Assembly: GCA_021731295.1 (NCBI GenBank)
Contig: JAKFXQ010000002.1
Location: 1-39,682 of the forward strand
Length of the DNA: 39,682 bases
Source: Patescibacteria group bacterium
GTDB lineage: Bacteria > Patescibacteriota > Minisyncoccia > Phycocordibacterales > UBA2100
Reading direction: 5' to 3'
The position numbers were made by a program, and so were the translations under genes. Position 1 is the stretch's first letter; each line of letters starts with the position of its first letter. The notes beneath the pieces are model-generated. The model saw nothing but the letters and a program-made list of their open reading frames with translations. It was not told the origin of the DNA and did no database searches. Of this stretch, positions 24,047 to 32,600 are shown in pieces.

Positions 24047-25828
24047 ATGAAGGATGAACCGCGACCAAGACAAGGCCACAAGGTTGAGAAGGACCTCCCC
24101 CGCCCTCTCCCAGAAGCTAAAGACGGTGCGCGACACTTGGACGACGCTCCATCACAAAGAACGCGCCCGACGGAAATCCATGCATCAATCAGCGACCCTA
24201 AATACGCTGACGTCCGCAAGGCGTTCGAGCGACGCAATGTCCCACTCTATTTAATGCCATACGCACTCGGACTCGATCAACCGCCCTCGAAAGAGTCTGC
24301 GCCGAATGTGTGGCACGACCTCGAAGCACATAACGTGCGCATGAATCTTGCGCTCGCTTCTTCGTACGAAAAACATCTCAAGCGTGCAAAGTCAGACAAG
24401 GAGCCCGAGTACGGAGAGGCGTGGCACGCCTCTGGTGAAGCATGGGATGCACAGGACCGCGAACGCGCTAAGAAAGCAGAGGCTGCCGGCACGCGACATG
24501 ACCGACTCCCTGCTGCGACGCCAATTGGTTCGTACGACATCCGACGCACAAAAGATTTGCCGCCAATGTCCGAAGAATTCCATCGGCGCTTGCGCGAATA
24601 CCCTGCCGCGGTGAACTACGGCATTTTGATGTTCACCCGTTCCCTGCGCGAATGGGAGTACACGGACGAACGCCTGCAAAAGTTTGCACAAATGTTCGCC
24701 GATAAAATTGAAGAAAAGGCATTCCGCGCAAACCCAAACGCGCGCGATAGAACGCAGTACGAAAATGCGTACTGGGCACTCCTCTCTCTCGGCTGCATAC
24801 AGGAACAATGGGACCGCAAAGGACGACGCACGTCACACCCCGAAGTGCGCGTGAACATGCCTGAAGTGGAGAAGCAGATGCACCGCTTCCTCTTGCTGGA
24901 AGAAATCCAGAGACTTGAGAAGGAGCAGACGAATGCTGATACGTCGCAGCGCGACGACATCCAGCACCGCCTCGCTGCCTTGCGCGCTGCACCTGCGTAT
25001 CAAGAAATATTCAATGAGTACGTAGCGGATGAGCGTGGCGCAGACGTCACCGCATTCGAAGAGAATCGCCCGACGACCATCGTCGAGGCGCTTGGTAACC
25101 GTCTCTACGTGACGGCATCTACATTACCTATCACTGAAGACGAGATTGATGCGGCCGTGGCGGATGATTCGCCGGAGGCTCCATCAACTGAACACTTGCG
25201 CGGCGCGCTACTACACAAACATCGCCTCCTTGGTCGTCTCCGCGCGAACCTGTCTCGCGACATAACAAGCGCTGACCGCGACATTGGGACTCTGCTGAAA
25301 TATCTCGCGGCCGAAGGCGTGTGGAATGACAGCGTTGAGAGTGGTTTCGATTTAATAATGAAGAGCGTTATCCAGAGCACACAAGAACTCGATAAAGTAG
25401 CCCAGCTTCTCCACGATGCGCGCAATGACGTTCGTTTCGGCCCCCAACATGCGTCAGTGTTTAAAACACACGAAGAGGCCTCAGTGAAATTAGGTGATAT
25501 GGTGCGCACGAGCAAGAAATACCTCCTCCGTGCATGGCACGCGCATCACACGCCGGAAGTCGGCGGCGCAGAGCTAGAAGCATCGCAGGAACTCGCGGAG
25601 ATGCTGAGTAACGAGCTGGAGTTCCTCAAAGACGAGGCCAAAGATAACGTCGCGGCACTCACGGCATTTCAAGACAAGATTACGTCTCTCGTTGAGCACA
25701 TGAGCGACATTGGTAGCCAACAAGACCTCGCCCGTGAACAGATAGTCATCAAGATGCGCCTCAAGGCCGCACTTGATGCACTCTCGACATATCTCGCCGT
25801 TATTAATCCTGACGCCACGAAAAACTAG
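24047..25828 (+). CDS. hypothetical soluble helical protein (593 aa)
   Basis: Long ORF; stop lies 1 nt from the next ATG (aactagtATG). Confidence 0.75.
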   Translation: MKDEPRPRQGHKVEKDLPRPLPEAKDGARHLDDAPSQRTRPTEIHASISDPKYADVRKAFERRNVPLYLMPYALGLDQPPSKESAPNVWHDLEAHNVRMNLALASSYEKHLKRAKSDKEPEYGEAWHASGEAWDAQDRERAKKAEAAGTRHDRLPAATPIGSYDIRRTKDLPPMSEEFHRRLREYPAAVNYGILMFTRSLREWEYTDERLQKFAQMFADKIEEKAFRANPNARDRTQYENAYWALLSLGCIQEQWDRKGRRTSHPEVRVNMPEVEKQMHRFLLLEEIQRLEKEQTNADTSQRDDIQHRLAALRAAPAYQEIFNEYVADERGADVTAFEENRPTTIVEALGNRLYVTASTLPITEDEIDAAVADDSPEAPSTEHLRGALLHKHRLLGRLRANLSRDITSADRDIGTLLKYLAAEGVWNDSVESGFDLIMKSVIQSTQELDKVAQLLHDARNDVRFGPQHASVFKTHEEASVKLGDMVRTSKKYLLRAWHAHHTPEVGGAELEASQELAEMLSNELEFLKDEAKDNVAALTAFQDKITSLVEHMSDIGSQQDLAREQIVIKMRLKAALDALSTYLAVINPDATKN

Positions 25829-25829
25829 T

Positions 25830-28800
25830 ATGGACGATTTCGAGAAACGAGCAGCAAACAGGCGTGCCGCGCTAGATAAAATCCATAATCTTCCTACCGG
25901 CTCACTCGGGCGTCCCGACTTAGCGGCGGCCGTTCAGGCGGCACAGAACATCGCGCCCGACGCTCAGCAGTCGGCACATGCAACTCCCTCTCCGGAATCA
26001 GCGCCAGCAGAAGCTCCCATCTCTTCAGTCGACGTATCTGAACAAGACACGAATGCGTTCATCGGCCTACTCGGAAAACAGGATGGCGCAACGGTGACAA
26101 CGACGGAGCTCTACGACGCGTACAGTGAATGGGCAGATGCACGAGGAAAAACACCAGTAGCTCCACCAATATTCCTCAATCAGCTCGCGAAGAAGGGACT
26201 TAAGCCAGGCCGCTTCGGAGGACGTCAGCGCATTAAGGGTGTCGTCATCCCGACGGCGGAGCAGATAGTGGCATCTACGAATCCGTCTATCGAAGCTCAA
26301 ACAAATACGGCCGCACAGGCGTTATCGCAATCCTTCGACACGTCTAAAGAACACGCCCAGAAAATGTCTGTCCTCTTCGAGGGTCGCGGCATTACCGATG
26401 CTGCAGCACTCGAAAAGCACATGGGCGAAATTGCAGCGAAGATGAAGGCGGCACAGGATGCTGCGCAGGGTCAAGACCCATCCGTAGGGGCGGCTCTCGT
26501 ACAGGAAGCCATCAAAGGCACCATAGTCGAAGACTTATCACGCGAATTTACGGGAAGTAAGCCCAACGAGCTCATTGGATTGCTTCTCAGTCATGCCGCA
26601 CATACCGGTGAAGTTCCCAAGAATGTCCGTGAACATCGTAAGACGGGGAAAACCGGCGATGTGCTTTTACGCAACGCGTGGGCGTCCAAAGGTGGCGAAC
26701 TTCTGACGAGCCTCATGAACATTGGGCCGGTTACCGCGGGCGTCGTGACTACTGCCCTCTCTATGGGATATGTGGGCATCGGCAGCGGCACTATCGTCCC
26801 TGTGGTGACCGCGCTCATCGCGTTAGACTTGATGACCAAGAACAGTATCCGCGGAAAAATTGCCGAGAAAGGCAGCGTGCGCAAAGGTGTCGGCGCGTTC
26901 ATCACACAACAACCGCTACGCGCGTTCTTGTACACGGTCGCCTCCGGAGCAGTTATCTACAGTTCTGGCAAAGCAGCCGTTCGCGCAGATTTGGACACGC
27001 TGCTGAATGCTGGTTCCGCGCGCTCCGTTCAAGAGAGTGCAAACAAACTGCGCGCCCCGCTTGAGGAATCGGCCAGGGTTATGGACAACTACGTTACCGC
27101 TATTGCCGCTCTCGAAAAAGCAGTTCCTGGTATCGAGAGTGGTCTCGGTATGGAGACGGAACTCGCCACGATTAAAGAAACAGGAATTCAGGTCAAGCCG
27201 GGCACACGCGAAGGCGAACCAATTTTCGGTCCACGTGCTGCTCAGAAATTCGCTATATTTCATGGCACCGTCCAAGAAGAACGCGTCCGCGCAGTGCTCC
27301 CGAATGTGTACATCGATGGCTCTGCCAAGGGAAAGGCAGTAGAAACGCTCGTAAAAAAAGCACTCGAAGGGCGACGGGCGCTGGGTCTTGTCGATGGTCA
27401 GCCCGTATCGGCGCGCGTCTCTGAACTCTGGCGAGCATATCTGTCTGCGACCGCCGATAAGCGCGCAGAGGCTCTTGATGTGATAAATGAGCTCGGCCGC
27501 ACCAGCGCGTCGTTGGGAAGCAGAACCTTTACGCAAAACATGGTTACGACCATTGTGCAGCCCTATTTCGAACTGGGAGAGTTTATAGACCAACTCAAAA
27601 GCGGTTCACAAGCCGGACTCGACCAAAAAAGGAAAGTCGAGTCTGCGGCTCGCCGTGCACTCGAGACTCTTGAAAAAGATTTTGCGGGGCGCCCCGAGTA
27701 TCGCCGATTAGTTGAGAGACTGGGTGTACCGGATGCGCCTACAGCAACCGAAGTCGCACCCACGGCGGAGCAAGGCCTGCAGGAGAAACAGCAGTTGGCG
27801 ATGCGCGTCCGCACTCTCTTCCAACAAATTGTAGAATCGTTTCAAGATTCCGAAGCGGCGCAACGCTATCTCACTATCATTGATCAGTGGTCGCGAGAAC
27901 TCCTCGGCGACGCCCACGGTGGAACAGCAGTTGATGCGCGTTATATACAGGAACGCTCTGACCGATTGAACGTGCTGTTTAAAGAGATTAATGCTGACTA
28001 CGCGAAAACCAAGCGGAGCGTAGATACCTTGGCCAAAGGCATCGAGAGACTCTTGCAGCAGGTAGACGAAGGCGTGGCGACGGAGGCTCCGCAATTCTCA
28101 CTCCCGCAAGTGAGCGTTGATGGTGCTATCCTGCCGGCACAGAGCATCCTGATGTCGAGCGAAGAACTGGCGACCTACCGTGCAAAACACGGCGATGCCG
28201 TCGCCTACAGCCGAATTGCAGGTGCCTTTGGTATTGCGGCGCTCCTCAACTTCTTCTTCCTGCTCATTACGATGCCCGCACTCGCCGCGAGCGGCAGACG
28301 CTCCAAAGTGGAGGTAGACGAAATGCTTCCTAAACTTTTGGGTGCAGCACGCACAAGAAGTGTGGCGCTCTCGGAATCCATAAATGCAATCATGTCGCCG
28401 TTCATAAAAATTTCTACGGGGGTCGCAGTGAAGCTCACGGATCCCGAGCAGATAGAATTTCTTATGCGCACGAGCGCGCGCGAGAAAGGTCGTCCTCCAG
28501 TTCCTGTCGCTGGTGCAGCATTCGACAAACAAGACCCATCGAACAACAGTGTGCAGGAATTTTCACGCGCGGTTGCCGACACCCTTGAGTTCTGGCAGCA
28601 AGAAACGGCGAGCTCGGTCGTGCGCGCGAACTTGTATGCGGATGCCGTGCGTTCTCTCGAAACGAAGAAAGGTCTCAATCAGCTTATCGATCGCGTCATG
28701 CCCCGCGGCTCCGAGTGGCTCGCAGGAAAATTGAATCCAGAGGATCAGAATCGTGTCGTCGCCCAAGCCATCGCTGACAGAGCGCGATTTCTCGAGCTGC

Positions 28801-29159
28801 GCCAGCGCTCAATACGCGAACTCACCAAAGGAATCCAAAGTCATCGCGACATGCCACCAGATCAGAAAGAAGCGCTCATCAAACACCTCGGTCAGCGCGA
28901 ACAGACAGACACGCAGGAACTGACGCATATTCGAACCGGACTACTTGCCCTTCCCGCATACAACGCGTGGTACGCATCCGAAAACCCGACACGAATCTAC
29001 GACGGCGCATCGAGCTCACGAGTGCGCATAGCGGTAAAATCAGGATTTAAAGACATTCCCCTGAATGAACTAAATCTCACGCCGGACGCTGGTCTGCTCG
29101 CGAACCTGTATTCTGATGCGCTCGCTGCAACCAAGCAGCCAACGAGCACCCAGCCATAG
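25830..29159 (+). CDS. large hypothetical membrane protein (~1109 aa) with N-terminal primase-C-terminal-like winged-helix segment
   Basis: Long ORF, start set at MDDFEKRAANRR; hydrophobic stretches near 26695-26835, 26915-26975 and 28206-28295; ELYDAYSEWADARGKTPVAPPIFLNQLAKKGLKPGRFGGRQRIKGV near 26047-26250. Confidence 0.75.
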   Translation: MDDFEKRAANRRAALDKIHNLPTGSLGRPDLAAAVQAAQNIAPDAQQSAHATPSPESAPAEAPISSVDVSEQDTNAFIGLLGKQDGATVTTTELYDAYSEWADARGKTPVAPPIFLNQLAKKGLKPGRFGGRQRIKGVVIPTAEQIVASTNPSIEAQTNTAAQALSQSFDTSKEHAQKMSVLFEGRGITDAAALEKHMGEIAAKMKAAQDAAQGQDPSVGAALVQEAIKGTIVEDLSREFTGSKPNELIGLLLSHAAHTGEVPKNVREHRKTGKTGDVLLRNAWASKGGELLTSLMNIGPVTAGVVTTALSMGYVGIGSGTIVPVVTALIALDLMTKNSIRGKIAEKGSVRKGVGAFITQQPLRAFLYTVASGAVIYSSGKAAVRADLDTLLNAGSARSVQESANKLRAPLEESARVMDNYVTAIAALEKAVPGIESGLGMETELATIKETGIQVKPGTREGEPIFGPRAAQKFAIFHGTVQEERVRAVLPNVYIDGSAKGKAVETLVKKALEGRRALGLVDGQPVSARVSELWRAYLSATADKRAEALDVINELGRTSASLGSRTFTQNMVTTIVQPYFELGEFIDQLKSGSQAGLDQKRKVESAARRALETLEKDFAGRPEYRRLVERLGVPDAPTATEVAPTAEQGLQEKQQLAMRVRTLFQQIVESFQDSEAAQRYLTIIDQWSRELLGDAHGGTAVDARYIQERSDRLNVLFKEINADYAKTKRSVDTLAKGIERLLQQVDEGVATEAPQFSLPQVSVDGAILPAQSILMSSEELATYRAKHGDAVAYSRIAGAFGIAALLNFFFLLITMPALAASGRRSKVEVDEMLPKLLGAARTRSVALSESINAIMSPFIKISTGVAVKLTDPEQIEFLMRTSAREKGRPPVPVAGAAFDKQDPSNNSVQEFSRAVADTLEFWQQETASSVVRANLYADAVRSLETKKGLNQLIDRVMPRGSEWLAGKLNPEDQNRVVAQAIADRARFLELRQRSIRELTKGIQSHRDMPPDQKEALIKHLGQREQTDTQELTHIRTGLLALPAYNAWYASENPTRIYDGASSSRVRIAVKSGFKDIPLNELNLTPDAGLLANLYSDALAATKQPTSTQP

Positions 29160-29174
29160 TTCACACAGTCAGTC

Positions 29175-29200
29175 TTTGGGGCCTCGAAAGGCCCCGAAGT
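29175..29200. terminator. terminator between convergent genes
   Basis: CTTTGGGGCCT-cgaa-AGGCCCCGAAG followed by TCTTATT. Confidence 0.75.
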
Positions 29201-29214
29201 CTTATTGTGCGATC

Positions 29215-29466
29215 TCACTGCGCAACGAGTGTGAGGCTGCCCATGAGCGTGAACCAGACCGCGGCAAGTACCGAGCACGCCACCATGGCCTTCACCTTAG
29301 GACGATCCATGTCCTCTAGGGACCAGAAAATACTCGCGACCGCGAGGCAGGAGGCGGCGGCGATGAAGCCGTAGTGCTCGGGCCATATCAGCACCAAATA
29401 AACCAGTACCACGAGAACGACGACGAGTAGAGTGGCGGTAATCGAATGCCGGAGCCTGGCTCCCAT
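29215..29466 (-). CDS. small hypothetical membrane protein (83 aa)
   Basis: Hydrophobic ORF (ITATLLVVVLVVLVYLVLIW); SD-like AAAGGAA upstream. Confidence 0.6.
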   Translation of the reverse strand: MGARLRHSITATLLVVVLVVLVYLVLIWPEHYGFIAAASCLAVASIFWSLEDMDRPKVKAMVACSVLAAVWFTLMGSLTLVAQ

Positions 29467-29538
29467 GACATGTTCCTTTCGGGCTAGAGGGAAGCTCTGG
29501 TGCCATTCTGCGTCAGGTGGTGCGTGAGCGCAACTCGA

Positions 29539-30225
29539 CTACCACCCCTTAGCTTTCAGTGCATTTTCCGCAGCAGCTTGTTCGGCCTCTTGCTTTGAGC
29601 GACCCTCGCCTTTCGCCACCTGTTCCCTATCGAGATACACACCGGTTACGAACGTCTTGTCATGGTCAGGACCTGACTGTGAGACCACTTCGTAGCGTGG
29701 CGTAATCCCCGCTTTCTCCTGCGCGAGTTCTTGGAAGCGACTTTTGGGGTCCTGCCACAAGCGCTTCGTGACAACATCATCAGTTTTGTGGAACAACTGC
29801 GTCCCTATGAACTCCTTTGCGACATCGTAGCCACCATCGAGATACAGCGCACCAATCAGCGACTCGAACGCATTTGCGAGAATGATTTGCCGCGCGCGAC
29901 CAGTGTCGCGTGCTTCCCCACGCGAGAGGAGGAGAAACTCGTTCATGCCGAGTTTCGTCGCCGCATCCGAAATGGAAATCGTGTTCACGAGTGCGGCGCG
30001 ATACGCGGTCAGCTCCCCTTCTGCTTTTTCCGGATACTTAGCAAAAAGGAACTCGGTGACAACAAGCTAAAGTACGGCATCGCCAAGAAACTCAAGGCGC
30101 TCGTTGTGCTCTCGCCCTGGGGCGCGATTTTCATTCAGGTAGGAACGGTGCGTGTACGCTGTCTCAATAAGCGCGCGGTTTTTGAAGGTATAGCCTATGC
30201 GCGCTTCAAACGGGGCAAAATCCAT
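29539..30225 (-). pseudogene. rnc: ribonuclease III interrupted by an in-frame amber codon (TAG at 30067-30069)
   Basis: Manual minus-strand translation from 30225: [99 protein letters not shown]..., continuing in the same frame as ORF 29539..29988. Confidence 0.88.
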
Positions 30226-30262
30226 AACGGCGAGGATACCTGAATGAGGCGCCCGACGCCAG

Positions 30263-31168
30263 TCAGCGCTTTTTCGCTAACAAATTGATGGCGGGAATAA
30301 TGATTTTCAGCGTGTCGTCGTAGAAATTGAGGCCACCGACTTGCGCGAGCGGAAACCACTGCGCATCGTCAAGCCCACCGGAGGGTCCGAGCTTTAATTC
30401 GCTGAATGGCGATTCTGCGAGGAAATACGTGACACGCTTGCGTTTCTTTCCGCCTTTGATGTTTTGGTCATTCGCGATGTATTCGTTCACGCCAAGCTCC
30501 TCTTGAATTTCGATATCGAGCCCCATCTCTTCTTTTATTTCTCGCGTCGCGCCCTGGCGCAAATCCTCTCCTTGTTCAATCTTGCCCTTGGAAATGGTCC
30601 AGTGGCCGAAAATGTCGTGCACAAATGCGAGATAGAAATCACCCTCGTGCTTCGCGTACACGACAGCTCCCGCCAGGTGTTCCACCGGCATCTGTTTCTG
30701 ACCGATGACTTCTTTGCGCTTGCCACCGTCTTCCTTCCCCGGCTCACCGAGTTCGATATAGACTGCACCTAAGACGCCATTTACAAACTTACTGGATGAT
30801 GCGCCACCAAAATTCTTCGCAAGCTCAATTGCTTCGTTGATGGCAACCTTTGGCGGTACTTGTGTTCTGTCTGCAAAGAGGAGTTCCGTGAGCCCAAGGC
30901 GCAAGACGTTTCGGTCTATTGCGGCGATTTTTTCGAGCGGCCACTCGGGCGCCGCCGCGACGATGACTTGGTCTATTTCTTTTTGTTTGGCAATGGCAGT
31001 TTTCAACAAGTCCTTCATGAAGGTCATGTCGCTCTCGCGGGTGCCAAACTCTTTCGCATAGTCGAGAAGTCGCGTTTCCGCGACTTCATTCGACATCAAA
31101 GGAGTAGACTGATCCCGTTCAAAGAGGACCTGTAGGACGACTGACCTCGCAAGGTGTCTGTTTGCCAT
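30263..31168 (-). CDS. nusB: NusB antitermination factor fused to a C-terminal Nudix hydrolase domain
   Basis: NusB part ([14 protein letters not shown]...[16 protein letters not shown]...[33 protein letters not shown]) and intact Nudix box [24 protein letters not shown]. Confidence 0.93.
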   Translation of the reverse strand: MANRHLARSVVLQVLFERDQSTPLMSNEVAETRLLDYAKEFGTRESDMTFMKDLLKTAIAKQKEIDQVIVAAAPEWPLEKIAAIDRNVLRLGLTELLFADRTQVPPKVAINEAIELAKNFGGASSSKFVNGVLGAVYIELGEPGKEDGGKRKEVIGQKQMPVEHLAGAVVYAKHEGDFYLAFVHDIFGHWTISKGKIEQGEDLRQGATREIKEEMGLDIEIQEELGVNEYIANDQNIKGGKKRKRVTYFLAESPFSELKLGPSGGLDDAQWFPLAQVGGLNFYDDTLKIIIPAINLLAKKR

Positions 31169-31239
31169 ACAACGCTAATGAGAGTGTATCACTTCTCGGA
31201 TTGTGAGAAGTGAACAAACGAGAGCGCGTGTGGATTGCG

Positions 31240-31509
31240 CTACGCTTTCTTCTCTTCGGTTTTGGAACTGGTCTCCTGACCTGAAGCACGCAGTGCTGTT
31301 GCACGACGCTTCGCGCGGCGCGCGAGACGCTTTGCGCGTGCCTCGACATCAATAACCTGGCGACCACGGTATTTGCCGGTGACCGGATTTACGCGGTGAC
31401 TCAAGTAGAGATTGCCTGCTTCATCCTTGGCAACCTGTTTGTTTGCCAATGCATGATGACTGCGGCGCTTCGCCGTCTGGGACCTATTCCTACGCATTCG
31501 TACGACCAT
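31240..31509 (-). CDS. rpmF: 50S ribosomal protein L32, cysteine-free form
   Basis: RMRRNRSQTAKRRSHHALANKQVAKDEAGNLYLSHRVNPVTGKYRGRQVIDV; start set at MVVRMRR. Confidence 0.88.
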   Translation of the reverse strand: MVVRMRRNRSQTAKRRSHHALANKQVAKDEAGNLYLSHRVNPVTGKYRGRQVIDVEARAKRLARRAKRRATALRASGQETSSKTEEKKA

Positions 31510-31546
31510 AGTCGGGGCACTATACCCCAATTTCTAGAAAATGGAA

Positions 31547-31568
31547 GCGGCCCCGTTCAGGGGGCCGC
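31547..31568 (-). terminator. terminator downstream of the 94-aa ORF
   Basis: GCGGCCCC...GGGGCCGC followed by TTCCATTTTCT on the minus strand. Confidence 0.65.
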
Positions 31569-31586
31569 CTCGAGCGCTCTGGGCGC

Positions 31587-31871
31587 TCATTTGCCTGGTT
31601 TTGAGGGATATTGTGGCTGTAACCCCCACAATGTTGCAGTCTCCGTCACCGCGTCATGAGCTCGGAATATCGCCTCGAGTTTTGAGTCTGCTCTCGGCGA
31701 AAACCGGCTATTATCCGTGGAACGACAGATCACTTCGACATCGCATCGAACGTAATCGTGCGGAGCGAAGTGCTTGCAGCACCTGCAGACGACGCGCTGT
31801 GCCTGATGGGGCGTAGCGTTCGGCAGATGCTTCTTTGCAACCTCACGTAACGGCTGGGTCTTGTCACTCAA
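31587..31871 (-). CDS. hypothetical protein (94 aa) with CRCC motif
   Basis: ORF with SD-like GAGGGGAG before a TTG start, terminator downstream. Confidence 0.45.
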   Translation of the reverse strand: MSDKTQPLREVAKKHLPNATPHQAQRVVCRCCKHFAPHDYVRCDVEVICRSTDNSRFSPRADSKLEAIFRAHDAVTETATLWGLQPQYPSKPGK

Positions 31872-31931
31872 GTGTGTAGCTCCCCTCGTTGCAGTCAGCC
31901 ATACCTATCCTGCGCCGGAAACGACTGGTCG

Positions 31932-32525
31932 TCAATGGACGAAGCTCGACCTGTGGATACCGGCAATCTGACCGAAGGAATGAATGGCACGACGATGGTC
32001 CAGGGTTCCGTAGCCTTTATGCTGTTCAAATCCGTACCGCTCGTGCGAGCCAGCCAACTCATCCATGAATCGGTCGCGCGACACCTTGGCAATGATAGAT
32101 GCGAGTGCAATTGCAGGGATATTCTCGTCACCTCGAATAAACGATTCTTGTTCCCACGCAGCGGAGAGCTTTAATCCGGCATCGAGAAGCACCTTCACCC
32201 GTCCCTGCGATATACCGAGCGATGATACGGCAACCGATGCCGCTTCATGCGTCGCATTCACGATACCTATAGAATCGATGGTTTCTGAGTCCACTAGTGC
32301 GTGCGCGTGGCGCAGGCGCCCATGCGCAACGATGTACTCATAGAGCGTGGCGCGCTGTTGCGCGGAGAGCTTCTTAGAATCACGCAACTTTGGTTGCCCT
32401 CGTTTTGTAACAAGCGCGAACACTTCATGCCAGTCGAAGTCTTCGGGAAGGAGAACGGCTCCGACGCAGACAGGACCGGCTAGTGCGCCTCGTCCCGCTT
32501 CGTCTACGCCGATATACCACTGCAC
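31932..32525 (-). CDS. rnhB: ribonuclease HII
   Basis: (V/M)QWYIGVDEAGRGALAGPV, LRDSKKLSAQQR, ALASIIAKVSRDRFM; GTG start at 32525 inferred, as the longer ORF upstream is not RNase HII-like. Confidence 0.93.
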   Translation of the reverse strand: MQWYIGVDEAGRGALAGPVCVGAVLLPEDFDWHEVFALVTKRGQPKLRDSKKLSAQQRATLYEYIVAHGRLRHAHALVDSETIDSIGIVNATHEAASVAVSSLGISQGRVKVLLDAGLKLSAAWEQESFIRGDENIPAIALASIIAKVSRDRFMDELAGSHERYGFEQHKGYGTLDHRRAIHSFGQIAGIHRSSFVH

Positions 32526-32588
32526 ACCTTCATCATACCGAACGCGCGGCCCACACTTTGGCAAGGGCGGTGGACAAGTCAACTCGGG

Positions 32589-32594
32589 TATAAT
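32589..32594 (+). promoter_or_regulatory. candidate -10 element (TATAAT), 6 nt before the dnaE ATG
   Basis: actcgggTATAATccgcgcATG. Confidence 0.6.
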
Positions 32595-32600
32595 CCGCGC

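Noticed and set aside
23031-24050. 339-codon plus-strand ORF overlapping the 275-aa minus-strand ORF
   Set aside because: The minus ORF has an SD-like site and a downstream terminator; the plus ORF is Arg-rich and runs through a likely promoter region. Not certain, but less supported.
30067-30069. Genetic-code reassignment of TAG as the explanation for the rnc stop
   Set aside because: TAG is the natural terminator of rpoD and the SulP gene in this window, and no other in-frame TAG was noticed in conserved genes.
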